This document shows positions 33,632-46,700 of a stretch of DNA of 64,000 nucleotides, one piece after another. Below the pieces are notes generated by a model. The model did not search any database. It was not told the origin of the DNA and worked only from the letters and a program-made list of their open reading frames with translations. Source of the stretch: Nematostella vectensis (Eukaryota > Cnidaria > Anthozoa > Actiniaria > Edwardsiidae); NCBI RefSeq assembly GCF_932526225.1, contig NC_064039.1, forward strand, positions 17,104,639 to 17,168,638, in the 5' to 3' direction. Made by a program: the position numbers and the translations under genes. How positions within the stretch are numbered: the stretch's first letter is position 1; the number at the start of each line of letters is the position of its first letter.

Positions 33632-36600
33632 ATGGCCAGCTCAGGCAACCCCGCCACCGTTCCCACCGCAAGCACGAAGAAGATGCGAATTCGCAGCAAG
33701 TCGACCTCCGATGTGGGCGAAGTCAAGAGCAGTTCTCTTGCCGAGGAGAAGCAGCAAATCAGAGGGACTAATGCATCAACCAGGCACGGAATTAACGGTT
33801 CTGCTCACCCCGAACTGTCGGTAAAAGCGTCTGAGAAAAGACAAACAGATAGAAAGCCTCGCACGGGTCGACGAGGTCTTCCGAAGAAAGGTCAGTAAGG
33901 GTTTCGATACAAGCTATTACAACAAACTACGGTGACCAGGCTTCTCAGTAGCGTAACCAACGTTTTAATAGATTCATTAGTCATCGAGTTGTTTTATTTT
34001 GTTTTGAACTGTGAAAGTCTAGAGCTGGAAAGTTGATCATAAATATTTTATACATCGAGGAATAACAATCAAACTAGAGAGAGAGAGCCACGAGGTGACT
34101 AAACTCTAAACATCATATTCTTTTACAGAACATTTTTATCATCACAATGGTTCCTACTGAGTCAAAAAAGTCTACGTTATATTGTAGCTGTTGTTGTGTG
34201 TTGGTTGTAGGCTCTACTAATTGGATATATAGGTTAATTTTTAGCCCATGCATGCTGTACGCATGGTGGTGTGTTGTTGTACTAAACGGTACAAAACTAT
34301 TTTTGTCCTCCTTTCTCGCGCTGCAAGCTCATGAATCACAATAATCATAGTACATAGTACATCCAGAAAGACTAAAACTAAACAATTAGCTTTCCTTGCT
34401 ATTTTTTTTATCTATAAAATACAGTTACCATCTTGTTTTCCCTGATATCGATAACTAAAACCGCACTTCACATTGTACGTGTTTGTTAATTTGCATAATC
34501 GCGAATGTGTTTTCATCCTCGTTTTGGAATATTTAGGATTGCAAATAACTGGTTCAATTTGTATGCGTTATTGCTACACACTTTTTACCGCGTTGTTGCA
34601 ACCGTTCTGCTTTCTTGCAAAATAAGATGGCCGCTTCTTCGTCTTCTTCTCCTTCCATATAACCCCATCTCCTTTTATTCGAAGATTCTTATGAGGTATT
34701 AAAATGTCAACAAAAACGATAACAACAAAAATATATAATAAGTAAAGTTACATAAGTCAATGCAATAATAGTTCGCTTGTTTTCTTAAAAAGATTGGCTG
34801 CCCTTGCATTTAGCTCTGGCAGAAAGTTCCAATCCCTGATGGTCCGCGGGGAAAACGATTGTTTGTGATAGTCGGTTCTTGAAGGTGGCACTTTGTAGCT
34901 TTTTATATGCCTGCCAATTCCATCCATCGGCGGGACTGTTGGTAGGCCATCAGTGGCAAAAAGGCCATGTAGAACATCAGGAGCCTTGCTTTCTCTTCGG
35001 CCTATAGCTCGTCGTATTTTTCCAAAATTGGACTGAATCCAGAGCAACTTTTAGCATTTTTATAGCATTTTTAACTCAGTTATAAATGTGTCCACCTGTA
35101 TTTATAATTCAGCATTTCCGGGCTCACCACTCTAACCGCATGGCCGCCATCAAAATTCTTCCAGCCACTACATGTATTGCTAATTCAACCATATTTACTG
35201 CTTCACATACTTACTATTAAAGCCATTTGAATAATTTACCCTTGCCAATGATGGCAACTGTAAATTTAATTGAAGCTCTCAAACTTTAATCACATGCGAT
35301 TATTTTGTTGTATATTATTATTTTGTTCGTGAAAATTTGGGTTCGTGTCTTTGTTTTATGTAGATATCTACATGCAAAACCATCCTTGGCGTAACCACCC
35401 CTAAGCCAAAAGTTTGTTGTTATGTTAAAAGTTCCATTTGCTTAATGCATGTGTTAAACTTTACAGATCCTTCCCCCCAGGGCCTGTTGTAAAAAGATAG
35501 GGTCAGGTGGAGGGAGTATTAAGGGGAGGTGGTACTTATCTTATTGTATTTTTATACTATCATTTAACCCTCAAGTTTTTCATGGATATGTTTAACTCTG
35601 GAATGCAAAGCATGGACAAGTTTTTGTGGATACTTGATCACTTGATGGCTCTATCACCCATAAGCTTTTTGAGGTCTTTCTGCAGTTTACTTTAACACAG
35701 CAATCCTTAGATCATCTGTATATTTCTGGTGTTCAACTTACAGTAAAAGCTTAGTAGCATAAAAGGGATTTGTTATCTACCTGTGACTGGTACAGTCATA
35801 GCCTACCTGTAGGCTTTGATAGTTTTTCTGGCACGAAAACCCCGAAAACTCAGAGTTCGCATACCACCGCCGCCATCTTGGTTAATGGCTCCCCAGGAGG
35901 AGGGGGAGGAAAAATGCGTGGGGCAGGAGGAGGGGGGGTAGGGAAAAAAACGCCTACAGGATGTCTAGCCTTTTTCGTTCAACGCCCCTAATGTAACACA
36001 TGACGAAAAATTGTGTTTAGTGTTTAGTGAGTATATTACTAAAAGTGAAGATTTTGTGCAATGTTTCTCTCGAGAGGCAATCTCAGAAATGTTAAAAAAC
36101 GGTAAAAATCATGCGTTTACCGAACCCTGTCAGCAACACAGCCATCACATGTTTAGCTTCCCACGAGGTCTTTCACAGCTGCCTCCTGCCCTTGTCTTGA
36201 AATAACGGATTTGCCTTTCAAATGAAGAGTGTTTTAAGCTTTTTGGATCGCTTATTCTGTAAGCACCATGCTGAATCAGCACTGTAGCACGAACGTGATA
36301 AAGCTGTGGAGTGATGAGTGATGGGATGTCATTAGCCAATCAGATGGCTTCATCCGTACGGATAAAGTTTAAAATCAATGAACGAAAAAGGTGAGACATC
36401 CTGTAGGGGTTCTTTCTGAAGTCCAAGAAACAAGAAAAAAAAAAAGCCTCTGTGAGCTAGGCTGGTGTGCAGGGAAAAACCAAAAAAGAAACATAAGTAT
36501 CAAAAGGACTTTACCTGATTGAACATGATAAGATAAATATTCCAATTCACAAGTCATTTTATTTAAGGTCTTGGTAAAGCTAAATTTGACACCACTGTTT

Positions 36601-39600
36601 GTTTTTGTGGCTTTGCAAAACCTGCATCAATAGTTCTTAAACTTTATTTTTGCAAAATTTTTTTCCATAAATAGCATTCTAAGATGGCTGAAATGGGCCT
36701 TTGCTGTTTCCCCTGACCTGTTGACCGTGAATTCACGCAAATCTTTGACTTTTCTAGCGTATTATTTTGAGGCGAGAACTCAAGCTTGTCGGGCGTAACC
36801 TCCCGACTGGTTTTAAGATATTGCCTTCAAATTTTCGGGATCTGATAGATAATTATGCCATGTCATAAAGTGTGTGAGGAATTTTCGATTTTATAGCACT
36901 TTTCGTGTCCAAATTTCGCCAGAAATGAGAGTTTCAACTTTGATTCGTGATATTATGTTGACAGTGTCAAATAACAAAAAGTCCTCACACACTTTGGTAG
37001 ATCATCTATCTGTCATTGAGATGCCATTATGTGCAAGTGAATGCGCAATAACTCGAAGGTGCATTATGCTCCGTACTTTTGAGTTTGAGGCCTCAAAACT
37101 TAAACTCTGAATTAGCTATTGCAAAAATAAAATTTGCAGGAGATAATTTAATCTTTTATCTTTTATTTGATATATAGTTTGTACATGTAGTGAAAATTGC
37201 TGCGCGACGATATTTTTTTCCGCGGACACGTCATTCACCTTTACTAGACCTTAAGTATACAAAATTATGGTAAATGCTTTTCTACATCTGAACTTGAAGG
37301 TGATAATCACTTTGAACCTCTAAGGCATAAACAGCGCATCTTAGCACAACTGTAAAGCTGTTATTCTCAACGCTGAACATTCTAACATTGAACATTGAAA
37401 TGCGAGCATGTGTTTGTTTGCGGCAATTACAACCCTTTAGGAGGAGGTGCAGGGAGACTGCGTTGAGTAAATTATTGTGTAAATTTGTTCAATCTATCTT
37501 TCTTGTTATTGTTGTTTCCAGGTGGCGCTGGTGGAAAAGGGACGTGGGGCGTCATTGGTGAGGTGCTTACCGAGGAGGACCTCAAAGTTCGGGACCAGCA
37601 TGACCCTAACTATGAATCAGAGGAGGATGAGACAGTGAGTATGAGTCGACTGTAGGAACACATTTAGTACAGTGAAGTCTTGATTTTACATATTGCAGCT
37701 AGACCCAATAGTATAAATGGTCTTTATTTTGGAGAGTAAAATTTTTATCTTTGTACAAGTTTTCTACAAATTCTAATTAAACTATACATCACATTGCTGG
37801 TGATGATCTATTGATGTCATAATGAGTCATGAATATGATCAAATGTGATCATTGAATACAGTGTAATGCCAACAGTATAATGCCAATAATGTAGTTGTCT
37901 GCTAGAATGGAACACAGTTTGTGTAGTTTGCAACATTTTCTTTAGAACTGATGATGCTGTTGGTTGTCATATTCCATAGGAACCCTATGAGATCAAAGAA
38001 ATTAAGCCTGAGCTGACTGTTGAAGAGTTTGAACTTCATGTTGACCCCATAATTGTGGTGAGTAATATATAATATGTATATATATATAAATCTAATAATT
38101 GTTCAATGTAACATTACCATAAATGTGATGGGAAAACGTACACTAGCGAAAAACGTTTTGGGGCAAATCTTGAAGGTTAACAAATGTTGCCTCGTTTTAT
38201 CGTTCATAAATCTTGTTCCAAGGACACAATAGGAAGAACTTTTTTTTAAATTCAGAAGTTCAGAAGTCCCTTCAAATTCCAAAAAACACTCTAAAGTTCG
38301 GAAGATCGTTCTCTGAAATTTGAAAAGTTCAGAAGATCGTACTCGTTTTGGAAGAATATTCTAATAATTCGGAAGCTCATCGTGAAAATTAAGTGTAGTA
38401 AGGTATTTGCCTTTGCAATACAACGACATGTTAACAGTGACGACAACAATATGACGGTTCTCGCTTTTTACTAAACTCGCACATAAAACAGACATTTCTC
38501 AAAAAAGTCCTCTATATCTCAGCTTTCTTTTGACATTGATAGTCGCGATTGATGAAGTTCGACAATTGATTTGTTTGAGCCAAATCCACATTAAGAAAGC
38601 AAGTGGGCTGTTGATTTTTTCTTGTCTTTTCAAAACAATGAAATGTCACTGGCGACCACAACTTTACTATCACGGCTTTGCGCTTGTCAATGAACTCCTG
38701 CATCAATAAGACCCCTAAATTACCCCATCAATAAGCCATTACGATCATCACGATAGTTAAAGTGAGTAAGGTAAATTACTGGTCAACTGAAAAGTAGCTC
38801 AAAATTAAAATTAGCAAACAAGCATTTCTCGAAAGAGCGACTGTTGTCATTTTAGTAACGATTATCAAAATCTGATAAACATTTGTTGAATCCCTGAAAG
38901 AAGTTCTTGTCATTGTGAAGCAGATCTTTTCTTCGGATGAACAGTCTTGAAAATCGGAAAAGCGTTCGGCATAATCCATCCGATATCCTGTGCTGTTGGA
39001 GTTGTTTGTGTTTATTTTTTTACTGATCAGTTCACTTGGATATCAAACAATATGGCATTATTTGTTGTTATTGTGTTGCCTCCTCTGGTTTTTTTCATAG
39101 CACTCATCATGTAATTAGTCTGATTGATCATCGGTTCTTCAGGTTGTTTGTTATCATTTATTTACCTTTAGCTGCCATGCTGTTATCATTATTTAAAAGA
39201 CAGTCTGGCCAGTTTTATTGACTGTTCTTTCTTTTGTTCAGGAATATTTTGAGCATGGGGACACAGAAGATGTTGATGTGAGTCATCTGAAATATTTACC
39301 TTTTCTCTACGAGGCCTCACTGATCAAACTGACCATTTTCTGTTGTTTTTAGTTGTCCCTTCAAGAGCTCAACATCTCTAATAGAAAGTTTAAAATTGTG
39401 GTGTTTGCAGTCACACACGCCTTGGACAGGAAGGTATGAGGTTGAATGTGAACTGGACACATTATGATACTGTGTTTGTCTGTAGTTGTGGCATCACAAG
39501 TTCAACCTGCATATCCCAATGGAAGGAACAAATCCCAAAATAGGCCTCATCAATTACTGTAGGATAATTGTAGATGATTTGACCTGAAAACGTTTTATTT

Positions 39601-42600
39601 AATTTTGTACCATATAAAGGGGAGGCGGATATATGCTCCCTTTGACACCTTCCCTCCCACCCTCCCTTTCGACTGTCATTAAGATGTAATGTTGTTGCAT
39701 TTTTAATTCTTTGCCAACAAAAGACATAAATTTTAATACTTCAGGCCACCCAGCGAGAGATGGCCTCTGTGCTGATCTCAGACCTTTATGGCTCAACCCT
39801 GACCAGGCCAGACATTGCCTCAGGTTTCCAGAAACTCCTGGATGACCTAGATGACCTCTCACTGGACACACCTGATGCACCTGAAGTTCTGGGGAAATTT
39901 ATTGCCCGGGCGATTGCTGACGACTGTCTGTCTCCTGCTTTTGTGGCTAATCATGCTGATACAGCACCAAATTCCACTCAGAGGTATGCAGAGCTTACGT
40001 TGGGTGTTTTGAATCAAGATGCTTCGTTGATATAGAATAAGCAAGGCAGCAGCTAATAATTTCTTCTGAGGCCAAAATTGTGATTGTTTTCACTCAGCAT
40101 CAATGTTAAAATCTAAATTGATCAATGTCTTGATGGATGTGCTGTAAAGGATCTTAAAACCCTTTTGGGGGGGGGGGGGGGGGGGGGGGCTTGAAGGTGG
40201 TTGGGTGCTTGCCCATGTGGGTGAACTCCCAATAGAGGTAGATACGTGATTGTCCCATGTTTTACGGCACAAAATCCTACCAAATTCTATCCCCGATTCT
40301 GCTATCACTTGTGTGTCGTGACAAGACGATAAAAAAAGCCTTAACTTGAAGACTAGAGATGCTCTCAATGGCAGAGTGTGGCACCTGCATACAAATGTTT
40401 GTTTTAGTGCTGTCTTAGGGTAAAAAATTGCCTCTTCCAGACCTAAAGTGCTAATCCGTGGTTTGTTCATAAAGGACTCCTCCAAAGGTCCTTTAGTGCT
40501 ATAAGATATGGCCCCTTCTTCATTGACATAAAGCATTTAAAAGTATGGACAATTAATAAAATCTGAAACAAATTGATTCTTGAGAATAGAGGGAAATGTG
40601 AGAGGGAGGACTTGATAGCTTTTACAGCTAATTTTGATGTAATTGTTACCTAATATTCTTTTCTTCACCATCCAGTGCAGTCTTTGTATGCACATTGTAC
40701 GTTTGCCTTGATCTGTGTGTGAATTTGTAGGAAGGCGCTAGAGAAAGCCAACACCTTGATCAAGATGAAGCATGGAATGGTGCGATTAGACAATGTATGG
40801 GGTGTTGCTGGTGGCCGACGCCCTGTGAAATACTTGGTGAAAAAGGTAGATATTACATGGTGAACCTGTGAAATACTTGGTGAAAAAGGTAGATGTTGCA
40901 TGGTGAACCTGTGAAATATTTGGTGAAACTAGTAGATGTTGCATGGTGAACCTGTGAAATACTTGGTGAAAAAAGTAGATGTTGCATGGTGAACCTGTGA
41001 AATACTTGGTGAAAAAAGTAGATGTTGCATGGTGAACCTATGTAGCTTTTAAATAGATTTATTTACCATTATTTACCAAGGAAATGGATGCTTTTTCAAA
41101 ATAATTGCTTTTACTTTTTATTAAAAGTAGTGTTTTGCAGATGGAGCTTCTACTGAAAGAGTATCTCTCATCTGAAGATGTTGAAGAGGTAATTTCATCA
41201 CTGAATTTGGACAAGCACAGCAATGAAAACTAATGTAGATTTTGGAATGTCTTAATGTTTATATTGCAAAGTACCATAACATGACATGATCAAACCCTCT
41301 TGGTCTTTACAGGCACAGGGTGTGTCACACAGTGTCTGCCCCCTTGGAGCACTTATCTACTTTGCCATGCCCCAGATGAGGTGCTTTTTGGGGGAGGGCT
41401 TCTATAAGGCCTTTGTCTCATAGACAACTGAGCAAATCACAGCTTTACTGGTGAAGTTTGCGCAAGAACCCAGCAATTTAGTGGTTAAAAATCCTGTCCG
41501 CTGTTAATGTACCTGTCTATTCTTACAGGCTTGTCGTTGTGTCCAAGAACTTGATGTGCCACACTTTCATCATGAGCTGGTTTATGAGGTAAGATCACTA
41601 TGATCTGTTATCAGACCATTGCTTCCAAATTGATTTTAAACACGAGGTTCCGCTATCAAAGGGAAAGCTCCTCCCACCCCTGGGCTCGAATTTGCACAAA
41701 TGATAAGCCTTCTAAAAAATTGCTTATCTCTGAGCCTCAGTCGGCTGGAATAAAACTATTTTTGCACAGGTAACAGATTGTTACCTGTGCAAAAATAGAT
41801 TGTTAAACTAGTTATTTGCTGTCCACTCACGTTTTCGGTGCAAAATTTTAAATTTTGTGCTATCATAATCTAGCGCACCTTTTATAGCGGAACCTCGTGT
41901 TTAGATGAAACAGGGAAGTGTGAAAGAGTACAGTAGCCTAAAGGTTACATTTCACACCTTGACATAGGTTGGGTGCAGTCAAATGATGGTATTTAAGAAA
42001 GTATAATAACTTGTTTGACCTGTTTACAGGCCATCATATGCTATTAGAAAAAGTATAATAACTTGTTTGACCTGTTTATAGACCATTGTGATGGTATTGT
42101 AGAAAGTATAATAACCTGTTTGACCTGTTTATAGACCATTGTGATTGTATTGTTGAAAGTATAATAACTTGTTTGACCTGTTTATAGACCATTGTGATGG
42201 TATTGTAGAAAGTATAATAACCTGTTTGACCTGTTTATAGACCATTGTGATGGTATTGTAGAAAGTATAATAACTTGTTTGACCTGTTTACAGGCCATCA
42301 TATGCTATTGGAAAAAGTATAATAACTTGTTTGACCTGTTTATAGACCATTGTGATGGTATTGTAGAAAGTATAATAACTTGTTTGACCTGTTTATAGAC
42401 CATTGTGATGGTATTGTAGAAAGTATAATAACCTGTTTGACCTGTTTATAGACCATTGTGATGGTATTGTAGAAAGTATAATAACTTGTTTGACCTGTTT
42501 ATAGACCATTGTGATGGTATTGTGGAAAGTATAATAACTTGTTTGACCTGTTTATAGACCATTGTGATGGTATTGTAGAAAGTATAATAACCTGTTTATA

Positions 42601-43684
42601 GACCATTGTGATGGTATTGTAGAAAGTATAATAACTTGTTTGACCTGTTTATAGACCACTGTGATGGTATTGTAGAAAGTATAATAACCTGTTTGACCTG
42701 TCTGCAGGCCATCATGAAAGTATGATTAAACTGTTTGACCTGTTTATAGGCCATTGTGATGGATTTAAGAAAGTATAATAACCTGTTTGATCTGTCTGCA
42801 GGCTATCATGATGGTATTAGAGGAAGGCAGTGAGAGGGTCATTGAAGTCATGAATAACCTTTTCAAGGACTTCCACCAGACGAATATTGTCACACCAGAC
42901 CAGATAAGAAACGTAAGCCCATGTCAGCACTGTTAAATCCTGGATTCTATAGTTTCGAGAAGAGGACAACTTTTTTTCTTCTTCTAGTGTTCAAGGTAAA
43001 ATCATCAACTACTTTTTTCTGATTGCCCTGTGTTCTGTATAGGGTTTCATCCGTGTGTTTGACTCCATGGGGGATATTGTACTTGATATCCCACATGCGC
43101 ATATCTTCTTAGAGAAGCTTGTCGATGCAAGTACCAAGTCAGGAGTCATTCCAATCTCCCTAACTCTTAAAATGCCTTCAAGGTAACGTACCTAAATAAC
43201 TTTAAACTGTCATCTACTCTTGCACTTTTCTCTGCTTAGTTATCAGAGATCTATAAAACATTGCGGGGCATGCCATAGCCTCTATTTATTGCTGTAAGCT
43301 CGACCTACAGCAATGTTGTTCTGTTTTCACTTCATGCATATTCTTTTGTGAGCTGTTTTATCATGATGACACATTTGTCATCATGATAACTTAACTTGTT
43401 GTTATCGGGAACCGTACCTGCACTTTGTATAATTTATCACCATCATATCCTCGACGACTTTTTGTGACGCTGAACAAAAGACTTATGCTCTTGATATATA
43501 GCTTTTTCTTAATATTGAGTTACTCGTTGACTTGACTATTGACTCCTTGTTGATATCGAGTCGCTCCTTGTTGCTGCCATACGTGACGCATGCGCATTGA
43601 TCATAACGTTGCACACATGCTCGCAACACCGCTGACACGCTTGTATTTGTTTGTAGGAAGTCTTTGGGTTTGGCACCGGCGTGA
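33632..43684 (+). CDS. PDCD4: PDCD4, programmed cell death protein 4
   Basis: Twelve exons join in phase to 435 codons: 33632-33890, 37522-37634, 37980-38057, 39242-39277, 39353-39433, 39745-39983, 40731-40845, 41141-41188, 41529-41588, 42802-42912, 43043-43182 and 43657-43684. All introns are GT-AG. The start AACATGGCC has a good initiation context. The basic N-terminal part ends in the family motif [19 protein letters not shown]3 domain 1 spans roughly residues 138-265 ([28 protein letters not shown]) and MA3 domain 2 roughly 303-426 ([49 protein letters not shown]). In animals Pdcd4 binds the eIF4A helicase through these domains and restrains translation. The vertebrate N-terminal DSG-type degron is not visible, and the C-terminus is short (ending RKSLGLAPA). 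Introns hold a LINE scrap, a TA-flanked MITE and two arrays derived from splice junctions. Confidence 0.96.
34757..35047 (-). pseudogene. LINE reverse transcriptase C-terminal fragment in PDCD4 intron 1
   Basis: On the minus strand the frame includes [21 protein letters not shown], the conserved tail seen at the end of many L2/CR1-like LINE ORF2 proteins, preceded by [20 protein letters not shown]. Only the last ~96 codons remain. Confidence 0.7.
35951..36408. mobile_element. Possible MITE with ~30-bp inverted ends in PDCD4 intron 1
   Basis: 35951-35982 (CGCCTACAGGATGTCTAGCC and onward) is the near reverse complement of 36379-36408 (GAACGAAAAAGGTGAGACAT and onward). No coding content between. 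Target duplications were not identified, so the ends are approximate. Confidence 0.5.
40167..40189 (+). repeat. Run of 23 G in PDCD4 intron 6
   Basis: An uninterrupted mononucleotide G tract. Its length is likely to be variable and error-prone in sequencing. Confidence 0.9.
40825..41039 (+). repeat. 43-bp tandem array spanning the PDCD4 exon 7 splice donor
   Basis: Five 43-bp copies start at 40825, 40868, 40911, 40954 and 40997. The first copy contains the last 21 bases of exon 7 (TGAAATACTTGGTGAAAAAG) and the authentic donor GTAGAT at 40846. The second copy keeps an identical exon end and donor (GT at 40889). Copies three to five have lost the AG/GT match at the junction (CTAGTAGAT or AAAGTAGAT). 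Use of the second donor would add 43 nt and shift the frame. Confidence 0.9.
41639..41901. mobile_element. TA-flanked MITE in PDCD4 intron 9
   Basis: Ends are inverted repeats of about 24 bp with one mismatch (left AACACGAGGTTCCGCTAT, right ATAGCGGAACCTCGTGTT), bounded on both sides by TA (41637-41638 and 41902-41903). This is the signature of a Tc1/mariner-type non-autonomous element. Inside is a perfect palindrome around 41757-41801 (CTATTTTTGCACAGGTAACA and its complement). Confidence 0.85.
41976..42800 (+). repeat. 53-bp tandem array derived from the PDCD4 exon 10 splice acceptor
   Basis: About 15 copies of a 53-bp unit (AAGTATAATAACCTGTTTGA, then CCTGTTTATAG or CCTGTTTACAG, then a CCATTGTGATGGTATT-like part). 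The true acceptor and start of exon 10 (CTGTTTGATCTGTCTGCAG at 42783-42801, then GCTATCATGATGGTATT) align as the last member. Thus every unit carries a pyrimidine-rich tract, an AG and a copy of the first bases of exon 10. Confidence 0.92.
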
Positions 43685-43730
43685 GTATTTCTATTATTGA
43701 TTTTTGCAAAGAAACAGAATTGCTATTTAG

Positions 43731-43736
43731 AATAAA
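43731..43736 (+). promoter_or_regulatory. Likely PDCD4 poly(A) signal
   Basis: AATAAA 47 bp after the PDCD4 stop codon. Confidence 0.55.
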
Positions 43737-46700
43737 CCTGGAATTAAAAAACTTTAAAAGATAATAAAAGACGCGTTGAAGCTTTTTAATCATAACACGC
43801 TTTTGCTAAATCACTAAGTTGTATGCTGTTTAACCATTAACCTGTTAAATAAATGATACGATTCACCTGGAATTGGAGGATGGTGTTTATGTTAAATAAC
43901 ATTCGGTGATGGCAAACTATCCTTCTATTCTTGGTTGTCGCTATCACAGATTTGCTTCATGCGATCACGTGTTTGTGTCACTTATCATAACCCGTGTTTC
44001 TTTCTCGTCTTCGTAATATTATCGTTGATGTCACATTTTTGCTAATACTTATTTGGGAATATTCGCACGACTTTGTAATGTTCACTGGTAATATTCACGT
44101 GATTTTATCGTGTTCACTGGTAATGTTCACGTGATTTTATCGTGTTCACTGGTAATGTTCACGTGATTTTATCGTGTTCACTGGTAATGTTCACGTGATT
44201 TTATCGTGTTCACTAGTAATGTTCACGTGATTTTATCGTGTTCACTGGAAATTTTCACGTGACTATATCGTTCCCACTGGTAATGTTCACGTGATTATAT
44301 CGTGTCCACTGGTAATTTCACGTGATTATATCGTGTCCACTGGTAATGTTCACGTAATTTTATCGTATTCACTGGTAATGTACGCGTGATTTTGTCGTGT
44401 TCACTGGTAATTATAAGAAGGGACTATTCTGTTGCGCATGCGCATTTCATTGCGCGCTATGACCATCAAAATGGCGGATGTGGAATGTTATGACAAAAAC
44501 TCACACTGTTTCTGGACTGTAGAGATGTCTTCTTTGACCAGCAAATTTCAACAGAAGGCAAACAGAATGTTTAAATTTAGTCCCGCTCGAATCAGCGATT
44601 GCCGGTTACCGTTTTTCGTGCTAAATATTACCATAAAGATGCCAAACAGTTAACCATTCACAGGAATCGATGGTGGCGTGTAATGATTTCTACATGAATT
44701 TCGAAAATATCTCCGTTATTTGAGGGAGACTGTTCTTAAGCTCTGCACTATGACAGTCTTTCTTCTATAGTTTATTTGATTTGGATATTATGATAAAAAT
44801 CCGTACTTTTCCGTTCGAATAAACTTATTTGCAACTACGGCGAAATTTGCTTGATTCGCCGTTTGAGCTCAAATTGACAGTAATTTTCTTGCGATCTGGG
44901 AAATAAAATCACTGTTCCTAGATTGTGATCACTTTTATCGTTCTTTATTTATCAGGATTTTGTGGGTGCCATATATAGGAAATTCGGAGAAAGATCTTTA
45001 ATTATTTTTTAGTGTGTAGTATCAATTTTCTAGGGTATGATTGTTGGTACTGTTCGCGGTTATCATATCAAGCACAAGTTGTTCTGAATCACATACAATT
45101 ATCATACCCTTCTCTAAACAATCCTTTCATTTCCCAGAAATCGGACATTTTTTTTTTTAGATATATTATAAACACTTAGATGTCACTTCTCATTAATATT
45201 GAATATTTCATTATTATGGAAAATCGAGTAATAAAAACACACAAATGATGCCACCATGTTGTGCACAACTATTGATAATTTCATTATTTGATTATGAACT
45301 TTACTTGTTTTGCGTCAGTCTTGAGCAAAAGTACGAGGTGAAAGTCATTATGGTAATTTATTCTTTTGATCCAAATGCAATTTGCAAATGATCTGGCTCA
45401 GTCCCTCGAGGACAGATAGCCGGAAATAGTGCCTCCCAAGTCACGTAAACACATAAATTCTATAAATGAAACAAAACTGTTAGTATGTTGGTAACTCTCT
45501 CTAAAAAAAAGAAGTAAAGAAAGGTCAAACACACTTGTTTAATCATTTAGAAGACATTCTGAAGACGTGCATAGGATTACTAGCAAGAGAAAAACATTCG
45601 GACATCTTCGTAGATCTAAATCTCGCGCTATGGGTGAGTGGTTTCCCCTAGGGAGAGCCTGCAATTGTCAATTTTCGGTCAGCATCTGCGCTCATTGTCA
45701 TACTCAATAGTTCCTTGTTGGTAATTATAACGTGCATGTGTCTTGTGTTTGTTGATATCACGTGCTTGTATCTTCGCTCTTGTATCGTGTACCCACCACG
45801 TATCATGTACACTCATCACGTGATCATCTGTCTTTAGGGGACGGAAGAGGTTCGTCAGCGAAGGCGATGGCGGCTTGGTAAAGGCATGACAAGCTGATTT
45901 CTGTATGTTGCGAGGCCTATCCATGTGCGCCTCTTGGTTATGGTCTCGGCACTGTGTAATATATAGCGGGGTGTGAGGATTCTGTTTATTTCACCACATG
46001 CACACTCGCAAATCCAATAAAACAGTTTTGCAAATCCTAACGTTCGCTTCTATTGTTCTTGTTGTGTTCTTATTTTTTACCATGATACTACCGCCAAAAT
46101 GTTTTTTTTTTTCATTCAAAATTAAGTGTTTTCACAATGGTATAGTGATAAATTTTCAACAATAATAGCTATTTATTTCTTAGACCGTGTCTTTATTTTA
46201 CAACACATTTCCCCCTGGACGTTTCTTGACAATGAGCAAGTCTCACCCAGTAGAAGCCAAGCTCAGATTAAACAAGAACGCAATCGAATTTGATTTATAT
46301 TATCGGAATTCCTATATCGTTGTAAGCTTAAGGGGGGGGGGGGTTCATAAGATATTGAGCGTTTATTAGATAAGGGGCGTTTATTAGATATGGGCAGTTT
46401 TCTAGACCTTTTCAAGTAGCTGCCAAGTCTTAAAATCAATAAACACAAAGTTTATTTGACAATAGCTGGATGGTTTAGTACGACAAAGTTTGCGTGACAA
46501 ATGCTGGATTTTTTAGTATGCATAGTCGCATAAACATCTCGTTCATTTGCAAGCTAGACGTTTATTTACTTTCCTATTTGCTGCTCCCCGCGCGTCGTAG
46601 CTAGGTAACCCTAAGAAAAATCCACGCGTCTTGGGCCGCACGGTGTCGAGTCTACCCCCACGACATACTGTCCTCTGACACTAAGTACTGCGTGTCGATC

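Noticed and set aside
37943-37965. Second hammerhead-like core (CTGATGATG)
   Set aside because: No GAAA box or pairing stems at the required spacing, and it lies in an ordinary PDCD4 intron.
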